39,641 nt of DNA from WANQ01 sp964448055. Lineage in GTDB: Archaea; Thermoproteota; Thermoprotei_A; Sulfolobales; WANQ01. The first letter of the stretch is position 1. The number at the start of each line of letters is the position of its first letter. Position numbers and translations under genes: made by a program. The DNA lies in assembly GCA_964448055.1 (NCBI GenBank), contig CAYUVB010000012.1:1-39641 (forward strand). Direction: 5' to 3'. The notes below the pieces were generated by a model, which did not search any database, had not been told where the DNA came from, and saw nothing but the letters and a program-made list of their open reading frames with translations. This document shows, one piece after another, positions 8,382 to 17,422 of the stretch.

Positions 8382-9662
8382 TTATGGTAATACATCAGAG
8401 TAAGGAATTTCATGTATTGGTGGTAGATGGTATACTTTGATCTCTTCGTTTTCATCTATTATAGTTTTGCCTGGTGGAATTATAGTGAATCCGTCTGTTA
8501 GTGCTATTGGTGAAGCATAGTAGGAGTCTGTTTCAGCTACTACTTCGGCGTATTTGTCCTCTAGTGTGACGTATCTTATCCTGTGAAAGCTTGGATACTT
8601 CCTGATTTTAACCTTTCTCTTGTTTACTGCAATTGTATATGGTAACTTTATGTACGGGCCTATACCGCGTAGGTAGTTTATTAGTGGTAATAATATGAAT
8701 ACTAGGCTAGCCAGAGTTGATTGAGGTAATCCAGGCATATTTATTACTACGCTATCACCTATTCTTAGCCCACTTGTTGCTCTTCCAGGTTGTACTCTTA
8801 AGCCTCTAAAGTACTTGGCTACTCCCAGCTTCTCTTTCAAGATTATCCATGTATAATCCCTTGGACCCATAGATACACCGCCAATGGTTACAACTACGTC
8901 TACATTATTTGCTAATTCTTTTATCTCATTGACTAGTTTCTCCGGGTCATCAGGTAGGATCATGGTTTTAACAACGTTTGCTCCATAGTAATTCAGTATG
9001 CCTTTAACCATATATGTTGAAGAGTTAGGTATCTTAGATGTAGTAGGTGATATAACCTCATCTACTAGTTCATCGCCAACACCTATTACAACTACTTTAG
9101 GATTATCGTAAACTTTTACATTCCTTATACCTAGATCTATCATTAGTTTTTGTAGTGCAGGCGTTATTACAGTACCCTTACGTGCTACAAGCTTTCCTCT
9201 ACCTATATCACCTGCCTTGGGAGTTACATTGAAGCCTGGTTTAACACTAGAGTAGACTAGTATGTATTTATCTACTACTTTAACTGCTTCTACTGGTATA
9301 ACAGCATCAGCTCCCTTGGGGATGGGATATCCTGTTTCAACGAAAACAGCTTCGCCATTCTTTAATGAATACTCATGTGCGTTGCGAGGATCAACTCCTT
9401 CTACTACTCTAAGCTTGGTGGGGCTTGTACTTGTAGCACCTAATGTGTCCTTGGAGTGTACAGCGAATCCATCAACATGTGAGAGATTAGTCCAAGGCCT
9501 ATCTATAGGCGAATAAACATCTTCAGCCAAAACCTTACCGAGAGCCCTACGGACATCGATTAAATATTCTCTTCTACCTAAACCCTCTATAAGTATTCTC
9601 AACGCTTCACTTGGGGTGAGATAACGGTATAATCTTGATAATACATCAATACCTACTACCAT
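8382..9662 (-). CDS. moeA: Molybdopterin molybdenumtransferase MoeA
   Basis: A 426-residue protein with the full MoeA arrangement: an N-terminal region (TPSEALRILIE, then RALGKVLAEDVYSPIDRPW and VDGFAV), a central MogA-like domain with GVGDELV and VVTIGGVSMGPRDYTW, and a C-terminal beta-barrel domain IV. The enzyme inserts molybdate or tungstate into adenylylated molybdopterin. The usual PGNP motif near the end of the central domain is replaced here by PGLPQ. Many archaea carry two MoeA paralogues, one possibly tungsten-specific; which one this is cannot be read from the sequence. The start at 9662 keeps the conserved N-terminal helix. The gene is divergent from the nitroreductase. Confidence 0.92.
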   Translation of the reverse strand: MVVGIDVLSRLYRYLTPSEALRILIEGLGRREYLIDVRRALGKVLAEDVYSPIDRPWTNLSHVDGFAVHSKDTLGATSTSPTKLRVVEGVDPRNAHEYSLKNGEAVFVETGYPIPKGADAVIPVEAVKVVDKYILVYSSVKPGFNVTPKAGDIGRGKLVARKGTVITPALQKLMIDLGIRNVKVYDNPKVVVIGVGDELVDEVISPTTSKIPNSSTYMVKGILNYYGANVVKTMILPDDPEKLVNEIKELANNVDVVVTIGGVSMGPRDYTWIILKEKLGVAKYFRGLRVQPGRATSGLRIGDSVVINMPGLPQSTLASLVFILLPLINYLRGIGPYIKLPYTIAVNKRKVKIRKYPSFHRIRYVTLEDKYAEVVAETDSYYASPIALTDGFTIIPPGKTIIDENEEIKVYHLPPIHEIPYSDVLP

Positions 9663-9830
9663 AATCTACGCCCATGAACTACTCCTAGATCTACACATCA
9701 TATCTAGAACACGTCTACTGGTAAATGAATATAACCGTGTTAATAAGTCATGGGATGTAGTAGGGGATACTTTCATAGAGGCAAACAAGATAAGAAATTA
9801 ACGTGATAATACTTGTATCGGAGTGATACC

Positions 9831-10436
9831 ATGAGTTCATGCTTAGATACTATATTCTCACGTGTATCTGTAAGAATGTTTAAGCCTGACCCCATACCTA
9901 TGGATGTACTTAAACGTATTGTTGAAGCCGGTATCCGTGCACCTACAGCTGGTGGTGGACAAGAATGGTATTTCATCATAGTTGTTTCAGAGGATAAACG
10001 TAAAAGGATACATGATTTATTGAAGAAGGCTCATGTAGTGTACGCTGAAAAGGTTCGACGTAGGCCTATGAAAAGAGAGTCAATCGAAAAATGGGTTAAA
10101 GTTATGGAGGAGGGTATGTATCTTGCACCAGCATATATAGCTGGCTATGTTGATCTAAGAGAACCAATATACTCTGATAATTATCGTGAGCTGGAAAGAC
10201 TATGGGCACATCAAAGTATTGCAGCTGCATTTGAGAATATGATACTTGCTGCATGGAGTATGGGTATAGGATCTGTATGGCTTGGAGTACCATTGCTAAT
10301 GGAGAAAGAATTCAATGAGATCCTAGAACCCCCTAGCGGGCTTGAACTTGCAGGCATCCTAGCATTAGGTTATCCAGAAGAACAACCTAAACCTAGAAAA
10401 CGTAAGAGTTTAGAAGAAGTATCAAAGATCATATAA
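9831..10436 (+). CDS. Nitroreductase-family FMN oxidoreductase
   Basis: A 201-residue protein of the nitroreductase/FMN-dependent family. It starts with the typical SVRMF segment, followed by VLKRIVEAGIRAPTAGGGQE (FMN phosphate and ring contacts), a middle segment with AFENMILAAWSMGIGSVWLG, and a terminal LALGYPEE. Family members reduce nitro compounds, quinones or related substrates with NAD(P)H; the natural substrate cannot be predicted. ATG 9831 is chosen because GGAGTGAT lies at 9820-9827; the frame is open six residues further upstream. It converges on the DUF401 gene. Confidence 0.87.
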   Translation: MSSCLDTIFSRVSVRMFKPDPIPMDVLKRIVEAGIRAPTAGGGQEWYFIIVVSEDKRKRIHDLLKKAHVVYAEKVRRRPMKRESIEKWVKVMEEGMYLAPAYIAGYVDLREPIYSDNYRELERLWAHQSIAAAFENMILAAWSMGIGSVWLGVPLLMEKEFNEILEPPSGLELAGILALGYPEEQPKPRKRKSLEEVSKII

Positions 10437-10447
10437 CCTATGGTAAG

Positions 10448-11647
10448 CTAAGGAATGAGAATGTTGTACACTACTGTGAATGCAAGAGATAATACTATAC
10501 TTGGTATAAGGTACCTGTAGCTCTCAGTTAGCGTTTTCTTAAAGTATTCTGCTGTATATATTAGACACAAATGTGTTGGTGCTCCTAGGTATCCTAAAAA
10601 CGATGACATGTATATTATACTCATATGAGCAACTGTGATTGAAGTTAAAGGCTGAATTAGTGGAATAACCAACGCTAAAGTCGCTGTTGTTGAGCCAAGA
10701 CTATATGCAATAATAAATGGTATTACAGTCTCAACAACTAGCAATGGTATGTTCGTACTCGCAATTGCATTGGTAATAGCTTTTGAAGCTTCAGTTAATG
10801 TTAAAGTACTTTGAAAGAACATTATTGAAAAGGCTGCAAGCGTTATCTCCCATATCTTGTTACTAATAATAATATTACGTAGATTATCTATATCAAGCTT
10901 AGCAACAAATATAAGAACTATAACCCCTACAATAACTCCTAAGGGCATTCCATAATCTCCCATAATATGTTTTAATACTAAAGCGAGAACTAGACTCACT
11001 ATAAAGGGTATAATCGACTTAATAGAATAATCTTTATGCTCTATGATCTTGGTTAACGGAGTTTTAACTTCCCTAAAAGCTATTATATAGCCTAGAAAAA
11101 TTGTAAACATCATTATAGGTAGGTTTCTTAAAACTATATGCTCAACAGGTATGTTTGTTAATGTTGATGCAACTATTACTTCTTGTGCTAAGGGGTATGA
11201 TATGAATATTATATGTCTAAACCATACATTAATATAGATACGTGTAATCTCAGACAAACCAATAATCTTTGCTATGGCGTCAACCATTGGTGCAGACATA
11301 AGTGCTCCGCCAGCAACAGGTAGTAATCCTATGATGCCCGGTACTAGTACTAATGCTAGTTTTGGTCTACGTATTATGCTTGTTAGCGCCTTACCCATTT
11401 CATTTATTAGCCCGGAGGCACGATAAAGCTCTGTTAATAATGCTATTGAGAATGACGTTGTTACTAGAAACCATGTTCTACTAGAAGTTACAGTATATTT
11501 AAAGACCTCTATAGTACTCCAAGGATTAAGTAATAATATTAGTATCAAGGAGCCTAGGAGTAACGCTACCCCTACAGTAACCCTAAATCTTACAAGTACC
11601 ATGATTAGCGCTATTACTCCAAGTATTACGGCTAATGCAACATCCAA
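10448..11647 (-). CDS. DUF401 integral membrane protein
   Basis: A 399-residue, strongly hydrophobic protein with about eleven membrane segments. It matches the archaeal DUF401 family, which is distantly related to ion/organic-anion permeases such as the GntP/CitT-type superfamily. Telling segments are LLPVAGGALMSAPMVDAI in the first half and AYSLGSTTATLALVIPLIQP in the second, which look like the paired re-entrant motifs of a transporter. The TTG start lies one base after the MFS stop codon. A GGAGGGAT ribosome binding site sits inside the end of the MFS gene, so the two are translationally coupled. The substrate is unknown. Confidence 0.8.
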   Translation of the reverse strand: MDVALAVILGVIALIMVLVRFRVTVGVALLLGSLILILLLNPWSTIEVFKYTVTSSRTWFLVTTSFSIALLTELYRASGLINEMGKALTSIIRRPKLALVLVPGIIGLLPVAGGALMSAPMVDAIAKIIGLSEITRIYINVWFRHIIFISYPLAQEVIVASTLTNIPVEHIVLRNLPIMMFTIFLGYIIAFREVKTPLTKIIEHKDYSIKSIIPFIVSLVLALVLKHIMGDYGMPLGVIVGVIVLIFVAKLDIDNLRNIIISNKIWEITLAAFSIMFFQSTLTLTEASKAITNAIASTNIPLLVVETVIPFIIAYSLGSTTATLALVIPLIQPLTSITVAHMSIIYMSSFLGYLGAPTHLCLIYTAEYFKKTLTESYRYLIPSIVLSLAFTVVYNILIP

Positions 11648-11648
11648 T

Positions 11649-12836
11649 TCAGTTATCCCTCCTAGGCTTGCATAAGATTATAGATAATATCAATGCTGTT
11701 ACTGTAAATAACGGTAGTATGGGGAATACATTAACGTATTCTCCAAGATATTGTGCTAGTTTACCAAGACTTAGGGGGCCAAGGAGATTACCTAAATCAA
11801 AGCCCATAGTATGGAACCCAGTAGCTATTCCACGTTTCTCTCTAGGTATATTACTCAATGCAAGATACTGTGTCGCAGGTATAAGGGGGCTAAACCCTAA
11901 ACCTAAGAGTACAGCTGAGACATAGGCTATGGGTGGATAGGGATAGTAAACTAATAGTATTGATGCAACAGTCATACTCGTCAGCCCTGATGTTATCGGA
12001 ATTAGTGGTCCATAGTGATCACTAAGCCATCCTCCAAGTAGTTTAGCCGGTATACCTATAGCATTGAATAAGGTCATATATAAGCTAAAAGCTGTGGCAG
12101 GTAAACCTACTTCAAGATATATTGGTTGTAGAAAACTCGAAATGGTTGCATATACGACCGTATACATAACCGTTATAATAATAGCCAATAGGAGACTACG
12201 AGTACTAAGTACGCTTCTAGCATCGTCTATGAATTGCGATAGCCTAAGGGCTCTTCTACGGGTTTCAACTTTCTTAGCTAAGAATATTGCTGGAATTATT
12301 GCTAAGTTAAACATTAATGTAATAAACGTAAACGCGGCATAATAGCCATAGTTATCTACAATAAAGCCTGATAGAATAGGCCCAATCATAAAGCCTATAC
12401 TGATAATACCGCTACGTATACCAAGTACTCTCCCCATAACTTCAGGAGCTGATAGAATAGAAGCAGATGATATAGAAGCAGGTACGTAAACCGCAGTTGC
12501 TACCCCTTGAAGCATCCTACCGATAGCTAGAATAGTAAAGCTATGGGTTGACCCAATAATATATGCTCCAAGACTAGCAATAAGAGGGCCAGAAATAAGC
12601 ATAAACACGCGGTAACCATAATCACTAATATAACCTGAGATAGTTCTAAGAAGAATAGAGGTAAGAAACAATGCACTCCATATAAAACCTACCTGAAAAG
12701 GATCACCACCAAGATATGCAGTATACCTAGCTATAATAGACTCATTCATACCAACAGCTATGAAATATAACATAACGTTAACACAAAGCAATACTAACGG
12801 TAATGAAGCAACCTTGCCTATACCATTATTCTTCAT
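11649..12836 (-). CDS. Major facilitator superfamily transporter
   Basis: A 395-residue protein with about twelve membrane helices. It has the MFS loop 2-3 signature region (GYISDYGYRVFMLISGPLIA), a helix-5 type motif (GFMIGPILSGFIVDNYGYYA), and the matching second-half repeat (LGGWLSDHYG, then PREKRGIATGFHTMGFDLGN). It probably exports or imports a small solute by proton exchange; drug/sugar-type subfamilies look similar and cannot be separated by eye. It is the first gene of a two-gene operon with the DUF401 protein and is divergent from the DUF234-type ATPase. Confidence 0.9.
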   Translation of the reverse strand: MKNNGIGKVASLPLVLLCVNVMLYFIAVGMNESIIARYTAYLGGDPFQVGFIWSALFLTSILLRTISGYISDYGYRVFMLISGPLIASLGAYIIGSTHSFTILAIGRMLQGVATAVYVPASISSASILSAPEVMGRVLGIRSGIISIGFMIGPILSGFIVDNYGYYAAFTFITLMFNLAIIPAIFLAKKVETRRRALRLSQFIDDARSVLSTRSLLLAIIITVMYTVVYATISSFLQPIYLEVGLPATAFSLYMTLFNAIGIPAKLLGGWLSDHYGPLIPITSGLTSMTVASILLVYYPYPPIAYVSAVLLGLGFSPLIPATQYLALSNIPREKRGIATGFHTMGFDLGNLLGPLSLGKLAQYLGEYVNVFPILPLFTVTALILSIILCKPRRDN

Positions 12837-12985
12837 ATCCTTGATCCAGAGGATTCTTGAACTAATCCTATTTTAAGATTTAAGGCTTAGAAACAGTTTT
12901 ACTACATTTAAACGATTAATAGTTTGTAGAAATTCCAATTTCCAATAAGTAGTATACACCTAGGAATTATAGCTTGGTTTTTTTA

Positions 12986-13022
12986 TAGTCTACCCTAGAT
13001 GTTATACGCCTAGGGTAGACTA
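12986..13022. promoter_or_regulatory. Perfect 13-bp inverted repeat at the promoter of the DUF234-type ATPase
   Basis: The arms TAGTCTACCCTAG (12986-12998) and CTAGGGTAGACTA (13010-13022) are perfect complements with an 11-base spacer. The repeat begins at the end of a T-rich TATA-like element (about 12977-12987) and ends two bases before the GTG start at 13025. It therefore covers the expected transcription start and leader. It could be an operator for a dimeric repressor, or an RNA hairpin that hides the start codon. No other copy was noticed in the window. Confidence 0.65.
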
Positions 13023-13024
13023 CT

Positions 13025-14398
13025 GTGGTTGTTACACGTTTTGTAGATCGCGAGAAGGAGCTCAAACTACTGAGGACTGCTTGGCAGAGTAGACCTTTGC
13101 TAATAGTGGTTTATGGTAGGAGGAGAATTGGTAAGACGAGGCTCATATTAGAATGGTGTAAAAGATCTAGAATTAACTACGTATACTATCATGCTATTCC
13201 AGCAAAACACGATGTTAACCTTATGGGACTAGCACGCGCTATAGAGACTAGTTTAAAATTAAGGAACTTCTCTAAGATTAAGTATGGTGCTCTAGATAGT
13301 CTTTTAGAGGTTTTATCTTATAGAATAGATGATGTAGTAATCATCATAGATGAATTCACCTATTGGGCTCGTGCTGAGCCTAGAGTTGTTGGCGAGTTAC
13401 AGAGATTTGTAGATAATATTTTACGTGAGACGAAGATGATGATAATAATTATTGGGAGCCTAGTAGGCGTAATGTATAGAAGTGTTATCGGTGGAGGTGC
13501 ACCACTTTACGGTAGGGCTAGGTATAGGATTAAGCTAGAAGAATTAGAGCCATGGTTTATGTCTAGCTTCTATCCATGGCTTAGCAGAGAAGATTGGATA
13601 AGACTATATGCACTTCTAGGGGGAGTACCGTACTATCATAGCTTAGTAAATGGGCAATGGGATATTAGTACGATAATCTTGAAACTCTTATTGGAGCCTA
13701 ATGCGCCTTTAAGAGATGAGGTCTTATTTATACTTAGAGAGGAATTCAGGGATCCAGCATCCTATTATAGTATTCTTAAAGCAATAGCCGATGGAGCAAA
13801 TACTCCTTCAAAAGTAGCTGATTATACAGGTATACATAGGCAGCATGTATCAAAGTATCTTAGTGTACTAGAGCAGCTTGGCTTTGTTAAAAAGGAGAAA
13901 CCCTTGTTTAGTAAGAAAGGTGTGTATAAGGTAAGCGATAAATTGATGAACACATGGTTTAAACTAGTAGAACCAATAGTATCTAGCATCGGTTTTACTG
14001 ATACAACCATATTATTAGAGAAGGTGATGAGTAGAATAGACCAACATGTAGCAGGTGTCTTCGAAGACGAAATAGCCCGTAAATATGTTAGCTGGCTTGC
14101 TGCTAATGGTAGGATAAGATATGATGAGCTGGGCAGGTTTATACACAGGGGGGTGGAGGTAGATCTTGTAGCAGTAGACCATAGAAACAAGATACTACAC
14201 TTATTTGAAGTAAAATGGACTGATATCTCAAGAAGTGAAGCTAAGAATATAGTAAGACGGTTAAGTAGCGCGTCTAGGTATATACCATTAGAGTATAATA
14301 TGGTATATCACTTAATAGCTAGAAACTATCATGGTGAAGCACTAGATAATATAGTGGTACATACAATACATGATATGCCGTTTAGAGAGCATAGGTAA
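13025..14398 (+). CDS. ATPase_2 protein with C-terminal DUF234 (nuclease-like) domain
   Basis: A 457-residue protein: an N-terminal FVDREKEL segment, Walker A VYGRRRIGKTRL (about residues 29-40), Walker B VVIIIDEF, a central winged helix (YTGIHRQHVSKYLSVLEQLG), and a C-terminal DUF234 domain. The last contains GVEVDLVAVD and, later, FEVKW, which fit the D...ExK pattern of PD-(D/E)XK-fold nucleases. Such proteins are common in hyperthermophilic archaea and some look mobile, but no function has been shown for most. The GTG start is set by the inverted repeat ending at 13022. It differs from the ATPase at 502-1620 by having the nuclease-like tail. The stop lies 33 bases before the first scaffold gap. 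Confidence 0.85.
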   Translation: MVVTRFVDREKELKLLRTAWQSRPLLIVVYGRRRIGKTRLILEWCKRSRINYVYYHAIPAKHDVNLMGLARAIETSLKLRNFSKIKYGALDSLLEVLSYRIDDVVIIIDEFTYWARAEPRVVGELQRFVDNILRETKMMIIIIGSLVGVMYRSVIGGGAPLYGRARYRIKLEELEPWFMSSFYPWLSREDWIRLYALLGGVPYYHSLVNGQWDISTIILKLLLEPNAPLRDEVLFILREEFRDPASYYSILKAIADGANTPSKVADYTGIHRQHVSKYLSVLEQLGFVKKEKPLFSKKGVYKVSDKLMNTWFKLVEPIVSSIGFTDTTILLEKVMSRIDQHVAGVFEDEIARKYVSWLAANGRIRYDELGRFIHRGVEVDLVAVDHRNKILHLFEVKWTDISRSEAKNIVRRLSSASRYIPLEYNMVYHLIARNYHGEALDNIVVHTIHDMPFREHR

Positions 14399-14431
14399 TC
14401 AGTCTCGGGTTCCTTCTTCATCGCATGATTT

Positions 14432-14531
14432 NNNNNNNNNNNNNNNNNNNNNNNNNNNNNNNNNNNNNNNNNNNNNNNNNNNNNNNNNNNNNNNNNNNNN
14501 NNNNNNNNNNNNNNNNNNNNNNNNNNNNNNN
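14432..14531. other. Scaffold gap (100 N)
   Basis: A run of exactly 100 N, a conventional placeholder for a gap of unknown size. It removes the 3' part of threonine synthase. The 33 bases between the ATPase stop and the gap read as an open leftward frame that ends in TGA at 14399. That may be the true end of thrC, but the frame across the gap is not reliable. Confidence 0.95.
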
Positions 14532-14974
14532 TTCTTACCCTTGGGAGCATATTCTGGCATAACAATAGTTGCCCTTAGACCATAGAGACGAGCATAAGCA
14601 GCAACAGATATCCCAGTATTACCAGAAGTATCCTCGACAACTCTACGATAACCAAGTAAGAAAGCTAAGCCAACCGCAAGACTTGACCCACGATCCTTAA
14701 AACTACCAGTAGGGTTCAAGTACTCAAGCTTAAACTTCACCCTAATACCACGATAAACCACCTCTACTAGCGGCGTATTACCTTCACCAAGACTTCTAGG
14801 AGGAGTAAACGGTAAACTAGTAGAATACCGGGCAACACCACTACCACGAGGACTCCATACAGCCTCATACTCCAACTCTAAGGGCGAGCCACACCTAGGA
14901 CAACGCCAATAATACTCGTTAACCTTACCCCTAAACCCACACCTAGGACAATAGAATACAGGAAGCTCTACCAA
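14532..14974 (-). CDS. thrC: Threonine synthase, N-terminal part (truncated by gap)
   Basis: The first 147 residues of a PLP-dependent threonine synthase, which converts O-phosphohomoserine to threonine. An N-terminal zinc ribbon (C9-x2-C12 and C25-x2-C28) precedes the fold-type II catalytic domain. EGNTPLV is followed by NPTGSFKDRG, with the PLP lysine at residue 93, and then DTSGNTGISVAAYA, which binds the cofactor phosphate. The TTG start is supported by GGGTGATGG just upstream. Archaeal ThrC proteins are about 350-400 residues, so more than half of the gene lies in or beyond the 100-N gap. A cysteate or cysteine synthase relative is less likely, given the zinc ribbon. Confidence 0.83.
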
Positions 14975-15441
14975 GAACCATCACCCTTCCTGATTAATAG
15001 ATTAAACAATCATAGACTACTTTATTATTCTTTTGCCCTGAGAATAGGTTTATTTATTTAAGTTATTATAAGTTACCTCTTATGAGTATTAGTTTTACAA
15101 TAGTGATTCTTATCCTCTGCTAAACTAGCTCTAAGACAATTAAATAATGTCACAAAATCTTGCGTCTTCTTTTTAGTACTTTATTGGTGTTATGGCGTTA
15201 TATGATAGAATCATATGATAATCACATCTAATCTACATAAACTATTTATAAGGATAACTAAATTTTATGCGAAGACTAGAGGAAAGTTGAGAGAAGATCT
15301 TAACAAAGTATCTCGAATATTTCTCATAGAGTTACAGAATCCTTTAAAAAATAAAGTGATATTACATGCAAAACCTTTCGCTTCTAGAACAGCATATTAC
15401 TATTAAAGAGGATACTACTTAAGAAACGAACATAAGTGTAT
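14975..15441. other. Intergenic region without a recognised gene
   Basis: These 467 bases lie between the thrC start and the end of the small unknown gene. They are very AT-rich. One rightward frame (15215-15406, 63 codons, starting MIITSNLHKLF) is open, but it has no ribosome binding site, no recognisable domain and an odd basic composition, so I do not call it. No tRNA-like cloverleaf or repeat array was seen. Confidence 0.4.
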
Positions 15442-15783
15442 TTAACTAGATCTAAGAAGTTCTTTTATACTAAGCTTCTTACCTTTCTTAAGGTCTGACA
15501 AAATTTTATTTATCAATGTTTCGTCATGTATTAATACCTCCAATATATAAGTGAGTATTATTTCAGCACTTTCACTGCTTTCAAGTACATCCACAAGTAC
15601 ATCGTAAGCACTTTTTAGATCTTCAAGAATAAGTCTTATAAAACTCTTATCATATTTCTTCTTGGAGTATACATCAAGGACTATGGTAAGACCTGGTAGA
15701 TAGCCTAGTCTATTACTAATTACTTCGACTAATGACTTATAATCCTTACTTGATCCAGTGTTCTCCTTGTCTACTATGGACAT
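15442..15783 (-). CDS. Unknown small helical protein downstream of the KaiC-like gene
   Basis: A 113-residue acidic, largely helical protein (DLKSAYDVLVDVLESSESAE, then KILSDLKKGKKLSIKELLRS at the end), with no family that I recognise. ATG 15783 is chosen because GGAGG lies about 11 bases upstream and a TTTTTAAATA element sits roughly 45 bases upstream. The frame stays open to a TTG at 15879, giving a 145-residue alternative. The KaiC-like gene ends about 130 bases upstream of this ATG, on the same strand, so a functional pair is possible but unproven. A regulatory partner of the ATPase is a guess. Confidence 0.55.
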   Translation of the reverse strand: MSIVDKENTGSSKDYKSLVEVISNRLGYLPGLTIVLDVYSKKKYDKSFIRLILEDLKSAYDVLVDVLESSESAEIILTYILEVLIHDETLINKILSDLKKGKKLSIKELLRSS

Positions 15784-15916
15784 ACAATATAATCCTCCAA
15801 ACTCTACGTAGCTTGCTATGAGATATTTAAAAATTGCGTTATTGTGTAATGGTAGTAATTTACTAACCAATTTTATCAATTCATGACTTCGAACCAGTAA
15901 TTCTATTTATTATTGG

Positions 15917-17322
15917 CTAAGTTCTGAATGGCTCCTTTACAAGTTTTATTGGTTCGTATACTTCATAAATAGGTGATAACCCTAGTAATGGATGTTTTAA
16001 TCTAGTAATTTTATAATAGAGTTTTCCATGTGCTTCTATCCTTTCAATGCTGAGTATTATGTCATATATATGTATACCCGGTACTCTATCTCTTTTTATA
16101 TCTGCCACGTAGGTATAGAATGTTGTTATACCTAGCCGCCTTCTATTTAGGATATTATTCACATGTAATATTAGGTATGTTTTCTCGTCTCCATAAATCT
16201 CAGCTACTGTGTTTAAATCATGAATTCCCATGAACTTGGGCCTTATTCCACTATCGGCTTTAGCGTTAATAACAGCTAATTCATATATATTCATTAAGTG
16301 AATGTTACGTGTATCTATTATCGTTTCATTTAATACTTTTTGAAGACTAAGTGTTAAATCTAATACTTTCACGTAATTCAATAGGATCCTACGAATTTCA
16401 TTGGGTGATACAGTGTAACTCCTAATTATTGCAGGACCACCGTAACGTGCAATTAATGGTACCATGATCATAAGCAGGGGTTCCAAGCTGTTGAGCCCGG
16501 GTTCAATTACAATTAGAGTTTGTGAACCGCGGGGCACTCCACCGATAAGTTTATCAAAGACATGTAATCCTGTCTTGTATTGTGTCTTAACATCTATTTC
16601 TGGAATATCCTCGTAAAGTACTGGTTTTAGAATTTCTATTACCTTTTCTTTTGTGAGTCTAAAATATAGCTCTGATAACGGTATGGGTCTCCCACGAGCT
16701 TTTAGAACCCTCATATATCTTACTATTCTTCCATACTCTATCCTATAGTTAAGTTCTATAACAACATCCGCTATGTATTCTTCCATTCCTAGCTCGGCTT
16801 CAGTGTAACTACGAGGTTTTTCTGCAATTATTATTGCTGTTACACCTAATTTCTTAAACTCTCTTAGTATTGTAGTTAGCATTTCTCTTGTACGTTCTAT
16901 GCCAAATGCTTTCACTAGTACCGTTAGACTATCAATAACTACCTGGCTAATACCTTCCTCAATTATAGATACGAGAAGTCTTTCAAGAATAAGTTTTGCT
17001 GCATCCTCATTAGGTATAGGTAATCCTTCTATAAATATGAATAGACCTTTATCCTCCAATTTTCTGAAGTCTAATCCTAGGTTCTTCATAAATGTGTGAA
17101 AAGAGTCCCTGTCTTCAACGAAACTTAAGTATGCACCCTTTTTATTAAAACGTTTAGCGCCTTCGTATAGGAATTTAGCTGCAAATGTTGTTTTACCTGC
17201 ACCAGGTGGTCCCTCAACTAATATTATTGAGCCGCAGATTACTCCTCCACCAAGTAGTTCATCTAATTCACTTATACCTAACGAGCAAAGAGAACCCTTA
17301 GGTATTTGTACTTCACGCTTAG
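15917..17322 (-). CDS. KaiC-like double RecA-domain ATPase, second domain degenerate (5' end lost in gap)
   Basis: About 468 residues of a KaiC-family protein, cut at its N-terminus by the 100-N gap. Domain 1 starts LGISELDELLGGGV and has an intact Walker A (GPPGAGKTT, about 17187-17214) and a Walker B-type VVIDSLTVLV. Domain 2 repeats the entry motif (TGLHVFDKLIGGVPRGSQTL), but its P-loop reads VIEPGLNSLEP, lacking the Lys-Thr that bind ATP. Archaeal KaiC-like ATPases have been proposed as signalling hubs, and ArlH of the archaellum is a single-domain relative. The neighbours are a membrane-anchored wHTH protein across the gap and the chemotaxis locus, which suggests a signalling role; no target is known. 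Confidence 0.82.
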
Positions 17323-17422
17323 NNNNNNNNNNNNNNNNNNNNNNNNNNNNNNNNNNNNNNNNNNNNNNNNNNNNNNNNNNNNNNNNNNNNNNNNNNNNNN
17401 NNNNNNNNNNNNNNNNNNNNNN
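17323..17422. other. Scaffold gap (100 N)
   Basis: A second run of exactly 100 N. It separates the 5' part of the KaiC-like gene from the 3' part of the wHTH membrane gene. Open frames that cross it are artefacts. The true distance between the two genes is unknown. Confidence 0.95.

Noticed and set aside
14329..14585. Open frames spanning the first run of N on both strands
   Set aside because: The N run is translated as X; the frame across a gap of unknown size has no meaning.
15215..15406. 63-residue open frame between thrC and the small unknown gene
   Set aside because: No ribosome binding site, no family, basic composition typical of random AT-rich frames.
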